From NCBI RefSeq assembly GCF_000372745.1, contig NZ_KB889715.1:1-42254 (forward strand): DNA of 42,254 bases, in the 5' to 3' direction. Positions within the stretch are counted from its first letter, which is position 1, and each line of letters starts with the position of its first letter. The position numbers and the translations under genes are program-made. Of this stretch, positions 32,853-42,096 are shown piece by piece. This stretch comes from Embleya scabrispora DSM 41855. GTDB lineage: Bacteria; Actinomycetota; Actinomycetes; Streptomycetales; Streptomycetaceae. The notes under the pieces are model-generated. The model was not told the DNA's origin, made no database searches, and saw only the letters and a program-made list of their open reading frames with translations.

Positions 32853-33781
32853 GCGGCTGCCCTCGCGGAGATCTCGGTGGTGCCGTGGTATTCGACCGAG
32901 TCCTTGGTCAGCTCCATGAACGCGGCTTCGAGCGAGACCGTCCTGGCGGTCAGTTCGAACAGGGCGATCCCGGCCGCGGCGGCCTTCAGGCCGATCTCGC
33001 GCGCGGTCAGGCCGACCACATACAGCTCCTCCTCGCCGCCCCGGCCGGTGATCTCCACACCGGGACCGGCCAGCACCTCGCGCAGGCGCGCGGGGTCGGC
33101 GGTGGCCACCGACACCGTGTCGCCGCCGGCCCGGCGGACCAGGTCGTGCACGGTGGTGTCGGCCAGCAGGCGGCCCTGGCCGACGATGATCAGGTGGTCG
33201 GCGACGAGCGCCATCTCGGTCATCAGGTGCGAGGAGACGAACACGGTGCGGCCGTCGGCGGCCAGTTCGGTGAGCAGGTTACGAATCCACAGCACGCCCT
33301 CCGGGTCCAGGCCGTTGACCGGCTCGTCGAGCATGATGGTGGCCGGGTCGCCGAGCAGCGCGGCGGCGATCCCCAGGCGCTGGCCCATCCCCAGGGAGAA
33401 GGACTTCGCGCGCTTCTTCGCCACCGACTGCAGGCCGGTCAGCTCGATCACCTCCTCCACCCGGCGGCGCGGAATCCCGTGGGTGTGCGCCTGCGCCATC
33501 AGGTGCGCGAAGGCGGAGCGGCCGGGGTGGACGGACTTGGCCTCCAGGAGCACGCCGACCTCCTGGAGGGGGGCCGTGTGCCCCGCGTAGCGGCGCCCGT
33601 TGACGGTCACCGTGCCGCCGGAGGGCGTGTCCAGACCCACGATCATCCGCATGGTGGTGGACTTGCCCGCCCCGTTGGGGCCCAGGAATCCGGTCACGGA
33701 TCCCGGCTTGACCACGAAGTCCAGCCGGTCGACGGCCGTCCGGTCTCCGAAACGCTTCGTCAGCTGCGTTGCCTCGATCAT
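32849..33781 (-). CDS. ABC exporter ATP-binding protein
   Basis: The protein has 310 residues from ATG 33781, with GAGAGAAG upstream. Walker A is GPNGAGKST (34-42), the Q-loop region is VGVLLEA, the signature is the variant SLGMGQR, Walker B is ATIMLDEP, and the switch His is in VFVSSHL. A C-terminal extension of about 90 residues (VSVATADPARLREVLAGPGV to VSLEAAFMELTKDSVEYH) is typical of the drug-exporter DrrA/BcrA-like class. It is first in the probable operon ATPase-permease-kinase-regulator. A strong palindromic site lies 82-130 bases upstream. Confidence 0.93.
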   Translation of the reverse strand: MIEATQLTKRFGDRTAVDRLDFVVKPGSVTGFLGPNGAGKSTTMRMIVGLDTPSGGTVTVNGRRYAGHTAPLQEVGVLLEAKSVHPGRSAFAHLMAQAHTHGIPRRRVEEVIELTGLQSVAKKRAKSFSLGMGQRLGIAAALLGDPATIMLDEPVNGLDPEGVLWIRNLLTELAADGRTVFVSSHLMTEMALVADHLIIVGQGRLLADTTVHDLVRRAGGDTVSVATADPARLREVLAGPGVEITGRGGEEELYVVGLTAREIGLKAAAAGIALFELTARTVSLEAAFMELTKDSVEYHGTTEISARAAA

Positions 33782-33862
33782 CGCGTCTTCTCTCGCCTAC
33801 GACGGGTCCGGGCTTCCCGGACTGCCTCACCGGCAACGCTAGAAGCAGCGAAGCCGCCGACC

Positions 33863-33911
33863 GTGGTACCGCGGACTGATCCGCGCGCCGGGGGTGGTAC
33901 CGCGGTACCAC
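33863..33911. promoter_or_regulatory. tandem palindromic sites upstream of the ABC exporter operon
   Basis: A perfect 18-base palindrome GTGGTACCGCGGTACCAC lies at 33894-33911. Its first 12 bases recur as GTGGTACCGCGG at 33863-33874, a 31-base (about three-turn) shift. This arrangement suits a dimeric LuxR-type response regulator binding on one face of the DNA. It is a candidate site for the regulator encoded at 29944-30627. Confidence 0.65.
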
Positions 33912-34465
33912 GGCGGGGCCCGGAGGAATGGGCGGCGGCCGTTCCGGGCCGGGGTCGACCCGAAGTGCGCTGATCCGGCGGCCGATCGCCATGCCGCCGG
34001 AGTTGGTGGCCATCCACGGCCGCGCGGGCAGCGCCGGGGTGATGGTCACCGTCAGTGCGAACTCCCCCTGCGTACGGGAGGATCGACGGCGTAGCCGGCC
34101 GAACTGCCCGACCGGCCGTTGCCGCCGGAGCGACCCGAGGAGCCCGAACAGCCTAGCCGGTGCCGCCGCTACGGCTACGGGGAAGAGGAACTCCACGAAG
34201 ATCCGGTGAGTGAGCGTTCGGGTTCACGGGGAGCCTTCCTCGACCCCGGCACGTACTGCGGAGACCCGGCGGCGGAAGCCGCGCAAGGCGTCACGACGCG
34301 ATCGGCGACCGCGGCACGCCACAACCTGGCGGCCTCCGACCCTGGACACGGCTTCTGCAACGACTCGCAGACCCAACGCATCCGCCCCGGAAGCGACGCC
34401 GCGCCCCGCTGGTCCTGCTCATCGCGTTGACCAGCCTGTTCGCCCACACGCGGGGACGGATCGAG
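33912..34465. other. intergenic stretch without a supportable gene
   Basis: The stretch separates the intact and decayed sensor/ABC cassettes. Short forward frames (for example IRRPIAMPPELVAIHGRAGS) could be remnants, but none extends or matches a family I know. A hydrophobic run LVLLIALTSLFAH lies just before the tandem repeat and may be the end of a lost membrane protein. Confidence 0.35.
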
Positions 34466-34525
34466 GCAACCGGAAGGGCAACCGGAGACGCAATGGGAGG
34501 AGCAACGGGAGAAGCAACCGCGACC
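34466..34525. repeat. five tandem 12-bp repeats
   Basis: Copies start at 34466, 34478, 34490, 34502 and 34514. They read GCAACCGGAAGG, GCAACCGGAGAC, GCAATGGGAGGA, GCAACGGGAGAA and GCAACCGCGACC. In one forward frame they encode an ATGx-type tetrapeptide repeat that follows the hydrophobic run before it. Confidence 0.75.
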
Positions 34526-34615
34526 GCCGGTCGCGCGCCGGCCCGGGCCATCGCACCGGCGCCACCGGCCCCGTGATCACGGGAACGCTCGCGGGCGTGG
34601 CCTCTCGTGTCCGCC

Positions 34616-35306
34616 TCACCCCTGCGCTCGCGCCGGCTCGCTGCCGCCGCCTGCGCTGACCAAGCCCATCTCGTAGGCCGCCACCACCGCTTGGACGCGG
34701 TCCCGGAGGCCGAGTTTGCCCAGGATGCGGGCCACATGGGTCTTGACCGTCGCCTCGGACAGGTGCAATCGGCCCGCGAGTTCCGCGTTGCTCAGGCCCC
34801 GGGCCGGCAGGCCCAGGACCTCCAGTTCCCGAGGGGTCAGCGCGGACAGGTCTCGGTGGAGCGAGGTCACGTCCGGATCACGGCGGGCGAACCGTTCGAC
34901 CAGTCGACGGGTGATCGCCGGCGCCGACAGTGCGTCGCCGGAACGGACCATGTGCACGGCGGCGACCAGGTGTTCCGGCGTGACGTCCTTGAGCAGGAAG
35001 CCGCTCGCCCCGGCGGACAGCGCCGCGTAGACGTAGTGGTCCAGGTCGAACGTGGTCAGGATGACCACCCGAGGCTCGGCAGCGGCACCGGTCAGGACGG
35101 CGGGTGGCCTCCAGACCATCCAGCTCGGGCATCCGGATGCCCATCAGGACCACGTCGGGTCGGGTCCGCCGAACCGCCTCCACGGCTTCGGTGCCGTTGG
35201 TCGCCTCGCCGACCACGTCGATCCCGCTCGCCGCCAGGATCATCCGGAACCCGGTGCGCACCAGCGCCTGATCGTCGGCGACCACAACGCGCAACGGCTC
35301 GGTCAC
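34616..35306 (-). pseudogene. response regulator with lost phosphoacceptor and a frameshift
   Basis: From GTG 35306 the reverse frame reads LRVVVADDQALVRTGFRMIL then VVLMGIRMPELDGLEATR. The phosphoacceptor Asp of the receiver domain is replaced by Gly56 (GGC for the expected GAC). A one-base deletion near 35100 shifts the frame. The rest of the receiver and the LuxR helix-turn-helix continue in another frame (VVILTTFDLDHYVYAALSAG to LSEATVKTHVARILGKLGLR), stop 34616. The GTG overlaps the kinase stop (GTGA), so it was a coupled pair. Confidence 0.85.
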
Positions 35307-36058
35307 GGCGCCTCCAGGGGGATCAGGGCTTCTACGCGGTAGCCACCGCCGACACGCCGCCCGGCGTGCAGCGTCCCACCGTAGACGGCGAGACGTTCGC
35401 GCAGTCCGATCAGGCCGCGCCCGTTGCCCGCATCGGCGCCGGTACCGGGTTGGCCGCCGGAGTCGGCGCCTCCACGCGCAGTTGCTCGGCACCATACTCG
35501 ACCAGCACCGTCGCGGTCGCGCCCGTCGCGTGCTTGACGGTGTTGGTCAACGCCTCCTGGACCACCCGGTACGCGGCCAGTTCGACCCCCGAGGGCACGG
35601 CGCGTCGCTCCCCGGTCACGGTCAATTCCACCGGCAGTCCGGTTTCGCGGACCCGCCCGATCAGCGCGGCCAACCGGTCCAGTCCGGGCTGCGGCGTCAG
35701 GTCCGCGGTGCCGGCCGGTTCGGGTGCGTCGGTGTCGACCGCGAGCAACCCCATCACGCGCCGCAACTCGGCCAGCGCCGCCCGACCGCCCGCCTCGACC
35801 GCGAGCAGCGCCTCGCGGGCCTGCTCGGGAGCACCGGTCATGACCGTGCGCGCGGCGCCGGCCTGAATCACCATCACACTCACGTTGTGCGTCACCACGT
35901 CATGCAACTCCCTTGCGATCCTGGCGCGTTCATGCTCCACCGCACGGTGCAGCGCGTCCTCTTGGTCGCGCTCCAGGTCGCGCAGCCGGCGGCGGTCCTC
36001 GTCCGCGCGACGCCGCCAGGTGCGAAGTCCGTTGGCCGCGACCACGATCGGGGCCAGG
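35303..36058 (-). pseudogene. sensor histidine kinase lacking its membrane sensor, frameshifted
   Basis: The reverse strand begins abruptly at about 36058 with VVAANGLRTWRRRADEDRRR and goes on to RARIARELHDVVTHNVSVMV (HisKA_3 His), then VELAAYRVVQEALTNTVKHA (N-box). Near 35420 it changes frame to NGRGLIGLRERLAVYGGTLH (G-box), with a stop at 35303. The whole N-terminal membrane region is missing. The break falls within a few bases of the break in the divergent ABC ATPase gene at 36061. Confidence 0.85.
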
Positions 36059-36060
36059 AT

Positions 36061-36716
36061 GGGGCCATCAGGGCGCGCCGCCCGCCCTCGACGACGTGTC
36101 GCTGACCGTACGCGCCGGTGAGGCGGTGGCGATCCTCGGCCCGTCCGGCAGCGGCAAGTCCACCCTGCTCAACCTGATCGCCGGTCTGGACCGACCCGAC
36201 GCGGGCTCGGTCACCGTGGCCGGCGTGCGGATGGACGCACTCACCGAGGCGGCCTCGGCGCGCCATCGACGAGATCGAATCGGCATGGTCTTCCAGTTCT
36301 TCAACCTGCTCGACGACCTCTCCGTCACCGACAACCTGTTGTTGCCGGCCCAACTGGGCGGCCTCGCTCGCGGCCCGGCCCGGCGGCGGGCAGCAGAGTT
36401 GCTCGCATCGCTGGGCATCGAGCGACACGCCCACGCCCGACCGGGCCGGCTGTCCGGCGGCGAGCGGCAACGCGTCGCGGTGGCAAGGGCATTGATGAAC
36501 AGACCGGTGCTGCTGCTTGCCGACGAACCGACCGGTGCGCTGGACACCGCCGCCGGCGCGGACGTGGGGCACCTCCTCACCGAGTTGCACGCCGACGGCC
36601 AGACCATCGTCCTGGTCACCCACGACCAGGCACTGGCCCGAGCCTGCGCAACCCGTACCGTCCGGCTCGTCGACGGCCGGGTGGCCGACGACGTCGTGGC
36701 GGGATCGACCCGATGA
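36061..36716 (+). pseudogene. MacB/LolD-type ABC ATPase missing its N-terminus and promoter
   Basis: The forward strand starts inside the protein at APPALDDVSLTVRAGEAVAI, then has Walker A GPSGSGKST, the Q-loop MVFQFFNLLDDL, the signature LSGGERQRVAVARAL, Walker B LLLADEPTGALD and the switch His VTHDQ, with a normal C-terminus at 36716. Everything after the first 20 or so residues is intact, but no start codon with a ribosome binding site is present. The frame simply runs back into the reversed kinase gene. The permease gene overlaps its stop (ATGA). Confidence 0.82.
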
Positions 36717-39116
36717 GGGCGCCGGCCCGGGGGGTCCGTTCGGCGGTGCGGCTCCGGCGGGTGCAGACCCTGGTGATCAGCCTCGCCACCTTGATGGCGG
36801 TGGCCGCCTCGGTGCTCGGCGGGTCGCTCCTGGTGGCCTCGATCGCGCCATTCGACCAGGCCTTCGCGCGACAGCACGGCGCGCACCTGACCGCGCAGTT
36901 CGACGCGGACAAGGTCACGCCCGAACAGTTGGCGGCATCCGCCCACGCGGCCGGAGTCGACTCGTCCGCCGGGCCGTTCCCGATCACCTCGATCGCGCCG
37001 CGCGGCGGCCCGGGCACCGAGATCTTCACCGGCTTCGACCTGCCGCCGATGACCGTGGTCGGCCGCTCCGCACCCGGCGGACCCGTGGACGCGGTCACCC
37101 TGACCAACGGCGTCTGGGCAACCCGGCCCGGCCAGATCGTGATGTCGATCAGCAACCCACACATGGCCCTGGGCAGCGTCCTGGTGTTGCCCGATCTGCC
37201 CGGCGCACCGACGCTGATCGTGGTCGGCGTCGCCCGCTCGGTCGGTCGCAGCGCCGACGGCTGGGTCGCGCCCGCCGAATTCGCCACGCTGACCGGGCCC
37301 CGCTCGTACCAGATGCTCTACCGCTTCGCCTCGGCCGACAGCGGCGCCCACGTCGCCTCGGGCCGCGCCTCGGTAACTGCCGCGCTGCCCGCCGGGGCAC
37401 TGAGCGGAGCCCGGTCCTGGCTCGACGTCCGGCGCGGCACCGACCGCAACACCGCGCTGTTCGTACCGTTCCTGATCGCGTTCGGCGCCCTGGGCCTGAT
37501 CATGTCGGTGCTGGTCGTCGGAAACGTGGTGGCCGGCGCCGTCGGCGCGGGCGTACGCCGGATCGGCATCCTCAAGGCGCTCGGCTTCACCCCGGCCCAG
37601 GTGGTTCGGGCCTACCTGGGCCGGGCGTTGGTCCCGGCGGTGATCGGTACGGTGTTCGGCCTCGTGCTCGGCAACCTGCTCGCCGTCCCGGTACTGGCCA
37701 AGACCGGACGGGTCTACGACACGCCGACGTCGAGCGTGGCCCCGTATGTCGACGTCGCGGTGTTCGTCGGAACGCTGACCCTGGTCGCGCCGACCGCGTG
37801 CGCGGCCGCGTGGCGGGCGGGCCGGCTGCGCACGGTCGACGCGCTCGCCGTCGGGCGGGGAGCCGGGCCCGGTCGGGGTCGACGCGCAGCCCGGCTGACC
37901 GCGCGGCTGCCGCTGCCGCGCCCGATCGGCCTGGGTCTGGCCCACCCGTTCGCCCATCCGTTCCGGGCCGCGTCGATGGTCGCGGCGATCGCGTTCGGCG
38001 CCCTCGCAATCACCTTCGCGATCGGGCTGACCTCGACGCTGACCTGGATCCAGACAGCCAAAGACCACCACAGCGCGGACGTGGTCGTCGACGCCCTCGA
38101 TCCGGGCGACTCGGGATTCGGCCCGCCGCCACCGCGCCCCGGTACACCCGAAGGGCTCCCCGCCGCCACCGGACCCGCCGCGCGGCCGGCGGCCGATCCC
38201 GCGACCGTCGCCGCGTCGGTCGCCACGACGATCGCCGCCCAAGCCGGAACCAAGGCGTACTACGGCGTCGCCCACGCACAGGTCACCGTACCCGGCACGG
38301 CCGGCGCCACCGAGGTCCTGGCCTTCAGCGGCGACGCCTCGTGGAGCGGCTACCGGATGACCTCGGGAAGGTGGTTCGGAGGCGGTCGCGCCGACCCCGT
38401 TCCTGACCGCGGCCGGCGCGCGCATCGGCGACACCGTCACGCTGACCGACCACGGCACGGCGGTCCCGGTCCGGATCGTCGGCGAGGTCTTCGACACCGC
38501 GCATCAGGGCATGGAACTGCTCACCGACGCCGCGACGCTCACCACCACCGAACCGAACCTGCGGGCCTCGAGTCACCACATCGCGCTGCGCCCGGGCACA
38601 GACCTGACCGGCTACGTGGACGCGCTCAACGCCGCGTTGCAACCGACGGGCCTGTTCGCCCGGGTGGACACCGCCGGTACCAAGAGCGACGTGATCGTGC
38701 TGTTGGTCTCGCTCTGCTCCCTGCTCACCCTGATGCTGGTCGTCGTGGCCGGCCTGGGCGTGCTCAACACGGTCCTGCTCGACACCCGCGAACGCGTGCG
38801 CGACCTCGGCGTGCACAAGGCGCTCGGGATGACCCCTCGACAGACGATCGCGATGGTCCTCGCCTCGGTCGCCCTGGTCGGGCTCGTCGGTGGCGCCATC
38901 GGAGTGCCGGCCGGCGTCGCCCTGCACGCGGCGGTGCTACCCGCGATGGGACACAACGCCGGGATCAACCTGCCCGCCTCGGCCGTGGCCGTGTACCACC
39001 CGGCCGAACTGGCCCTGCTGGGCCTCGGCGGCCTCGTGATCGCGATGATCGGTGCGCTGTTGCCCGCCCGCCGGGCCGCCCGCGCCCGCACCGCCACAGC
39101 GCTGCGGACCGAGTAG
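36713..39116 (+). pseudogene. FtsX-like ABC permease with one frameshift
   Basis: From ATG 36713 the product has the first membrane helix (TLVISLATLMAVAASVLGGS) and a long extracellular region. The FtsX helix bundle follows (FVPFLIAFGALGLIMSVLVV, RRIGILKALGFTPAQVVRAY), then a second helix set (FRAASMVAAIAFGALAITFA) and a second extracellular part. At about 38385 the frame is lost. It resumes as TPFLTAAGARIGDTVTLTDH and goes on through VIVLLVSLCSLLTLMLVVVA, DLGVHKALGMTPRQTIAMVL to a natural stop at 39116. Joined, it would be about 800 residues, the usual length of BceB/MacB-like actinobacterial permeases. A single base error could also explain it. Confidence 0.82.
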
Positions 39117-39169
39117 GAGCTGCGGGCCCCTCGGGTGCATCGCTGAGTAGGACCACGCCGGCGAGGTCG

Positions 39170-39886
39170 TTCGGGTCACCGACCAGACATCCGATGCGTC
39201 TGCGGGCGTCGCAGGATCTCGCGGAGCCGGTCGGCCTCGGCCTCGATCCCGCGCTTGCGTCCGGCTCGCCGGACGACCGCGCGCAGTTGCGCGCGGGTGA
39301 GCCGGGCAGCCTGCCCGGGGGTGGGAGCGGCGGCAAGGAGTGCGCGGGCCACCGGGTGGCAGAGCCCTTCGCGTACCGACTCGAAGGAGCCCAGGAAGCC
39401 GGGAAGTATTCACGCAGATGGGAGCGGAGTTTGTTGCGGCTTGGGTCCGGTCCCAGACGGCGTCCTGCTGGGCGCGGGCCAAGACCGCTATGGCCTTGGC
39501 GAGTTCGCTGTCGGCCGGCAGCGTTCGGAAGGCGGCCCGGGTCGGTCCGCAGGATGTCGGCCGGCACCGTCGCGTCCAGATGGTCGGACTTCTTCCGGCT
39601 GACCGCGTGGCGCTCCCGGTAGCGGGCGGCGGCCATCAGGTTGATGGCGTAGACCGGTCGCGCGCAGGCAGGCGACAAGAAGACCGCGCGAGGTCTCGAT
39701 GGCGACCGGGGTCGGCACGTCCGGGCTATCCCCGTGTGTGGTCAATGGTTCAAGGAGTGTGTTCAGGCCGGTGGGGTCGTCGGTGATCCTGGCCTTGGCC
39801 ACGACGACTCCCTCCCCGTCGACCAAGGCGATGTCATGGTGGTCGCCGGCCCAGTCGATGCCGCAGGTGACGGCCCTTCGTGCGTA
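39170..39886 (-). pseudogene. IS110-family transposase, frameshifted and C-terminally truncated
   Basis: The reverse strand begins AVTCGIDWAGDHHDIALVDG (first catalytic Asp of the RuvC-like DEDD core), then PTPVAIETSRGLLVACL (Glu). In other frames it has AARYRERHAVSRKKSDHLDA (last Asp pair), ARAQQDAVWDRTQA and KLRSHLREYFP. It fades after about 39170 without the C-terminal Transposase_20 serine domain. Several frame changes are needed. A clean start codon is not visible. It ends next to the permease stop at 39116, so part of the element was deleted there. Confidence 0.8.
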
Positions 39887-40332
39887 CGTCCTCTCGGTTC
39901 GAGGTGCTGCCCGGTCGCAGTCGAGCAGGGGTCCGCGGCTCCCTGCTGGAAGGGCTCGGTGGCCCGGCATCCGATTGGCCGTTCGTGACCCCAGCAGCGG
40001 GCAGGGCTCTCCGTCCGTGAGGGAGCTCGATGGCTCCCGGCCTGTTGAGAGATGACTCCTGCCGGCGACTTGGACCACGATCACCGATGGCCGATCGCCC
40101 GCCCTGGGCGAGCGCCCTTGGGGTCCTGGGGAAGATCAATGGGCCGGGAGAGAGGAGGGACGGCGCACGGCCCGTCTGGTCAAAGGACTCCGAGATCCTG
40201 GCCCGCAGCAGAGCTCCGCACCGTCCCTGCGCGCCCATCACTTACGTAATCGACCGGGGACATCGAACATGTGGCGGGCGGCAGGGTTCCGTCAACCGGG
40301 TGTTGCGGGCGTGTGGGTGCGATCGGCGGTGG
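39887..40332. other. non-coding flank of the IS110 remnant, possible bridge-RNA region
   Basis: IS110-group elements carry a long non-coding end upstream of the transposase that encodes the bridge RNA. This stretch is in that position and has several short inverted repeats (for example around 40095-40130). No gene can be supported in it. Whether any functional RNA remains is unknown. Confidence 0.3.
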
Positions 40333-41859
40333 TCAGCCTGCGGCGATGCGCTGGAGGAGTCGGAGGAACACGGCGTCGCCGTCCCACTTGCCCTTGGTCT
40401 GGGCCTCGACGAGGCTCTGGCGCAGGTCGCGGGCTTTCTCGGCGGCTTTGCCCGTCTCGCCGCCGCGCAGCTTCTGGGCGATCTCGTTCACGTCGCCGCG
40501 GGTTTCCCGGGCCAGTTTCTGCTGCATCGACGCGGACGCGGCGGGGTAGGCGGCGTTCAGGTCGGCAGCCAGTTGCGCCGGGCCCGCAGTGGACGGCGGT
40601 GCAGTGCTCGCCACGGTTGAGGGCGGCGCGGTGGACGGCGTGCCCGGCGTCGTGGTCGCGGGAACAGGGGCGCCCGGACCCGTCGCGGAGGCCGTCGCCT
40701 CGGCACCGCCCGGAGCGGCCGACGCGGATCCGCCGGCGGTGCTCTCGGAGGCCGGACCGGCCTGGTTGCCTCCGGTGTCCACGGCCGCGAGCAGCACGAT
40801 CACCAGCACCACCGCGAGCGCCGCGCCGACCAGGCCCCCGACCAGCAGCAGGCCACGACGCCGGCCGCGGGGGTCGCCGCTCCGTGCGCTGTGCGGCGGC
40901 TCGTCGTCGGACAGCAGCTGCGGCAGCAGCGCAGTGGCTCCGTCGTCGGGCGGTGCGGCCTCGGCCGGCGCGGACGCGGGTACGGGCGGCAGGAGCTGTG
41001 TCGCGCTCGCACCGGGCACCGCGACCGCGGCGGAACCCGGCCCGGCCCAGGCGGCCAGTGCGTGCGCGGTCTCGGCGGCGGAGCGCGGCCGGTCCTGCGG
41101 GCTCTTCGCCAGCAGCCGGTGGACGAGCGCACCCAACTCGGCGGGGGCGTCGGGGCGCACCGGCGCGACCGGTGCCGGTTCCTCGTGGATGTGCCGGTAC
41201 AACACCTCGGCGGGGTCGCCGCCGACGAACGGCGGGTGGCCGGTGAGGGCTTCGTACAGCACACAGCCCAGCGCGTACAGGTCCGCCGCCGCACCGCTCG
41301 GGTGCCCCAGGGCACGTTCCGGGGCGGTGTACGCGGCCGTGCCAAGCCCCGGCGCGCCACCCGCATCCGGCGCGGTGCCGGCATCGGGGGTGGCGGCGAT
41401 CCCGAAGTCGACCACCTTGACCACTTGCTCGTCGGTGACCAGCAGGTTCGACGGCTTGATGTCGTGGTGCACCACCGACGCACGATGGGCCGCGGCCAAC
41501 GCACGCGCGGTCTGCGCGCCCAGATCCGCAACGGTCGGCCACGACAACGGGCCGTGCTCGCGGATCAGCTGCTGCACACTCGACCCGCGCACCAGCTCCA
41601 TCACCAGGTAGTCCCGGCCGTCGGGGGCGCGGTAGACATCATGGACCGCCGCGATATTCGGGTCGCTCAGCCGCGCCACCGCCCGCGCCTCATCCCGCAA
41701 CCGCGACCCGGCACCCGGATCCCCGGGCACGGCCGTGAGCAGCTTCACCGCCACCGCGCGTTGCAGCTCGGCGTCCCACGCCTCCCACACCTCGCCCATG
41801 CCACCCCGGCCGAGCAAGCACACCCAGGTATATCGGCCACCGAGCTGCCGCGTCTGCAC
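40333..41859 (-). CDS. membrane-anchored Ser/Thr protein kinase
   Basis: The protein has 508 residues from GTG 41859, chosen for AAAGGGTGGA just upstream. An in-frame start 49 codons earlier lacks one. The kinase domain (8-270) has GRGGMGEVW (17-25), Lys39, HHDIKPSN (131-138) with catalytic Asp133 but His in place of the usual Arg of HRD, DFG (151-153) and GTAAYTAPER. A proline-rich linker follows, then a membrane helix (LLVGGLVGAALAVVLVIVLL), a Ser/Thr/Pro-rich extracellular spacer and a C-terminal helical region (LAADLNAAYPAASASMQQKL, GKAAEKARDLRQSLVEAQ). There are no PASTA repeats, so it does not sense peptidoglycan like PknB. The loss of the HRD Arg suggests that activation-loop phosphorylation is not needed. 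Confidence 0.9.
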   Translation of the reverse strand: MQTRQLGGRYTWVCLLGRGGMGEVWEAWDAELQRAVAVKLLTAVPGDPGAGSRLRDEARAVARLSDPNIAAVHDVYRAPDGRDYLVMELVRGSSVQQLIREHGPLSWPTVADLGAQTARALAAAHRASVVHHDIKPSNLLVTDEQVVKVVDFGIAATPDAGTAPDAGGAPGLGTAAYTAPERALGHPSGAAADLYALGCVLYEALTGHPPFVGGDPAEVLYRHIHEEPAPVAPVRPDAPAELGALVHRLLAKSPQDRPRSAAETAHALAAWAGPGSAAVAVPGASATQLLPPVPASAPAEAAPPDDGATALLPQLLSDDEPPHSARSGDPRGRRRGLLLVGGLVGAALAVVLVIVLLAAVDTGGNQAGPASESTAGGSASAAPGGAEATASATGPGAPVPATTTPGTPSTAPPSTVASTAPPSTAGPAQLAADLNAAYPAASASMQQKLARETRGDVNEIAQKLRGGETGKAAEKARDLRQSLVEAQTKGKWDGDAVFLRLLQRIAAG

Positions 41860-42096
41860 AGGTCCACCCTTTCGAAACCATCTTTCGCGCCACCGGTCGA
41901 TCACCGGCGCCCCGGACCCTACCAACCCACCGACGGACGAACACCCGGCAGGAACCGGTGCCTCCAGGCAAGTCGAGCATCGGTCACAGCCGTCCGAGGG
42001 AAACATCCGTGTCGCCCGTCATCGACCCCATGACCGTCCGTTAAGCTCGCGCCGCCACACAGGTTTCGACTCTTCACGGAGGGCAGGACGGCAAGG

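Noticed and set aside
30639-33590. A 983-codon forward open frame
   Set aside because: It lies antisense to the intact kinase and ABC genes, is dominated by Gly/Gln/Arg/His shadow sequence and has no domain.
36068-38497. An 809-codon reverse open frame
   Set aside because: It is antisense to the ABC ATPase and FtsX permease. Composition is Arg/Gly/Asp-rich with no recognisable motif.
40240-40256. TTACGTAA palindrome as a regulatory site
   Set aside because: It is a short dyad that is expected by chance, with no gene start at a sensible distance.
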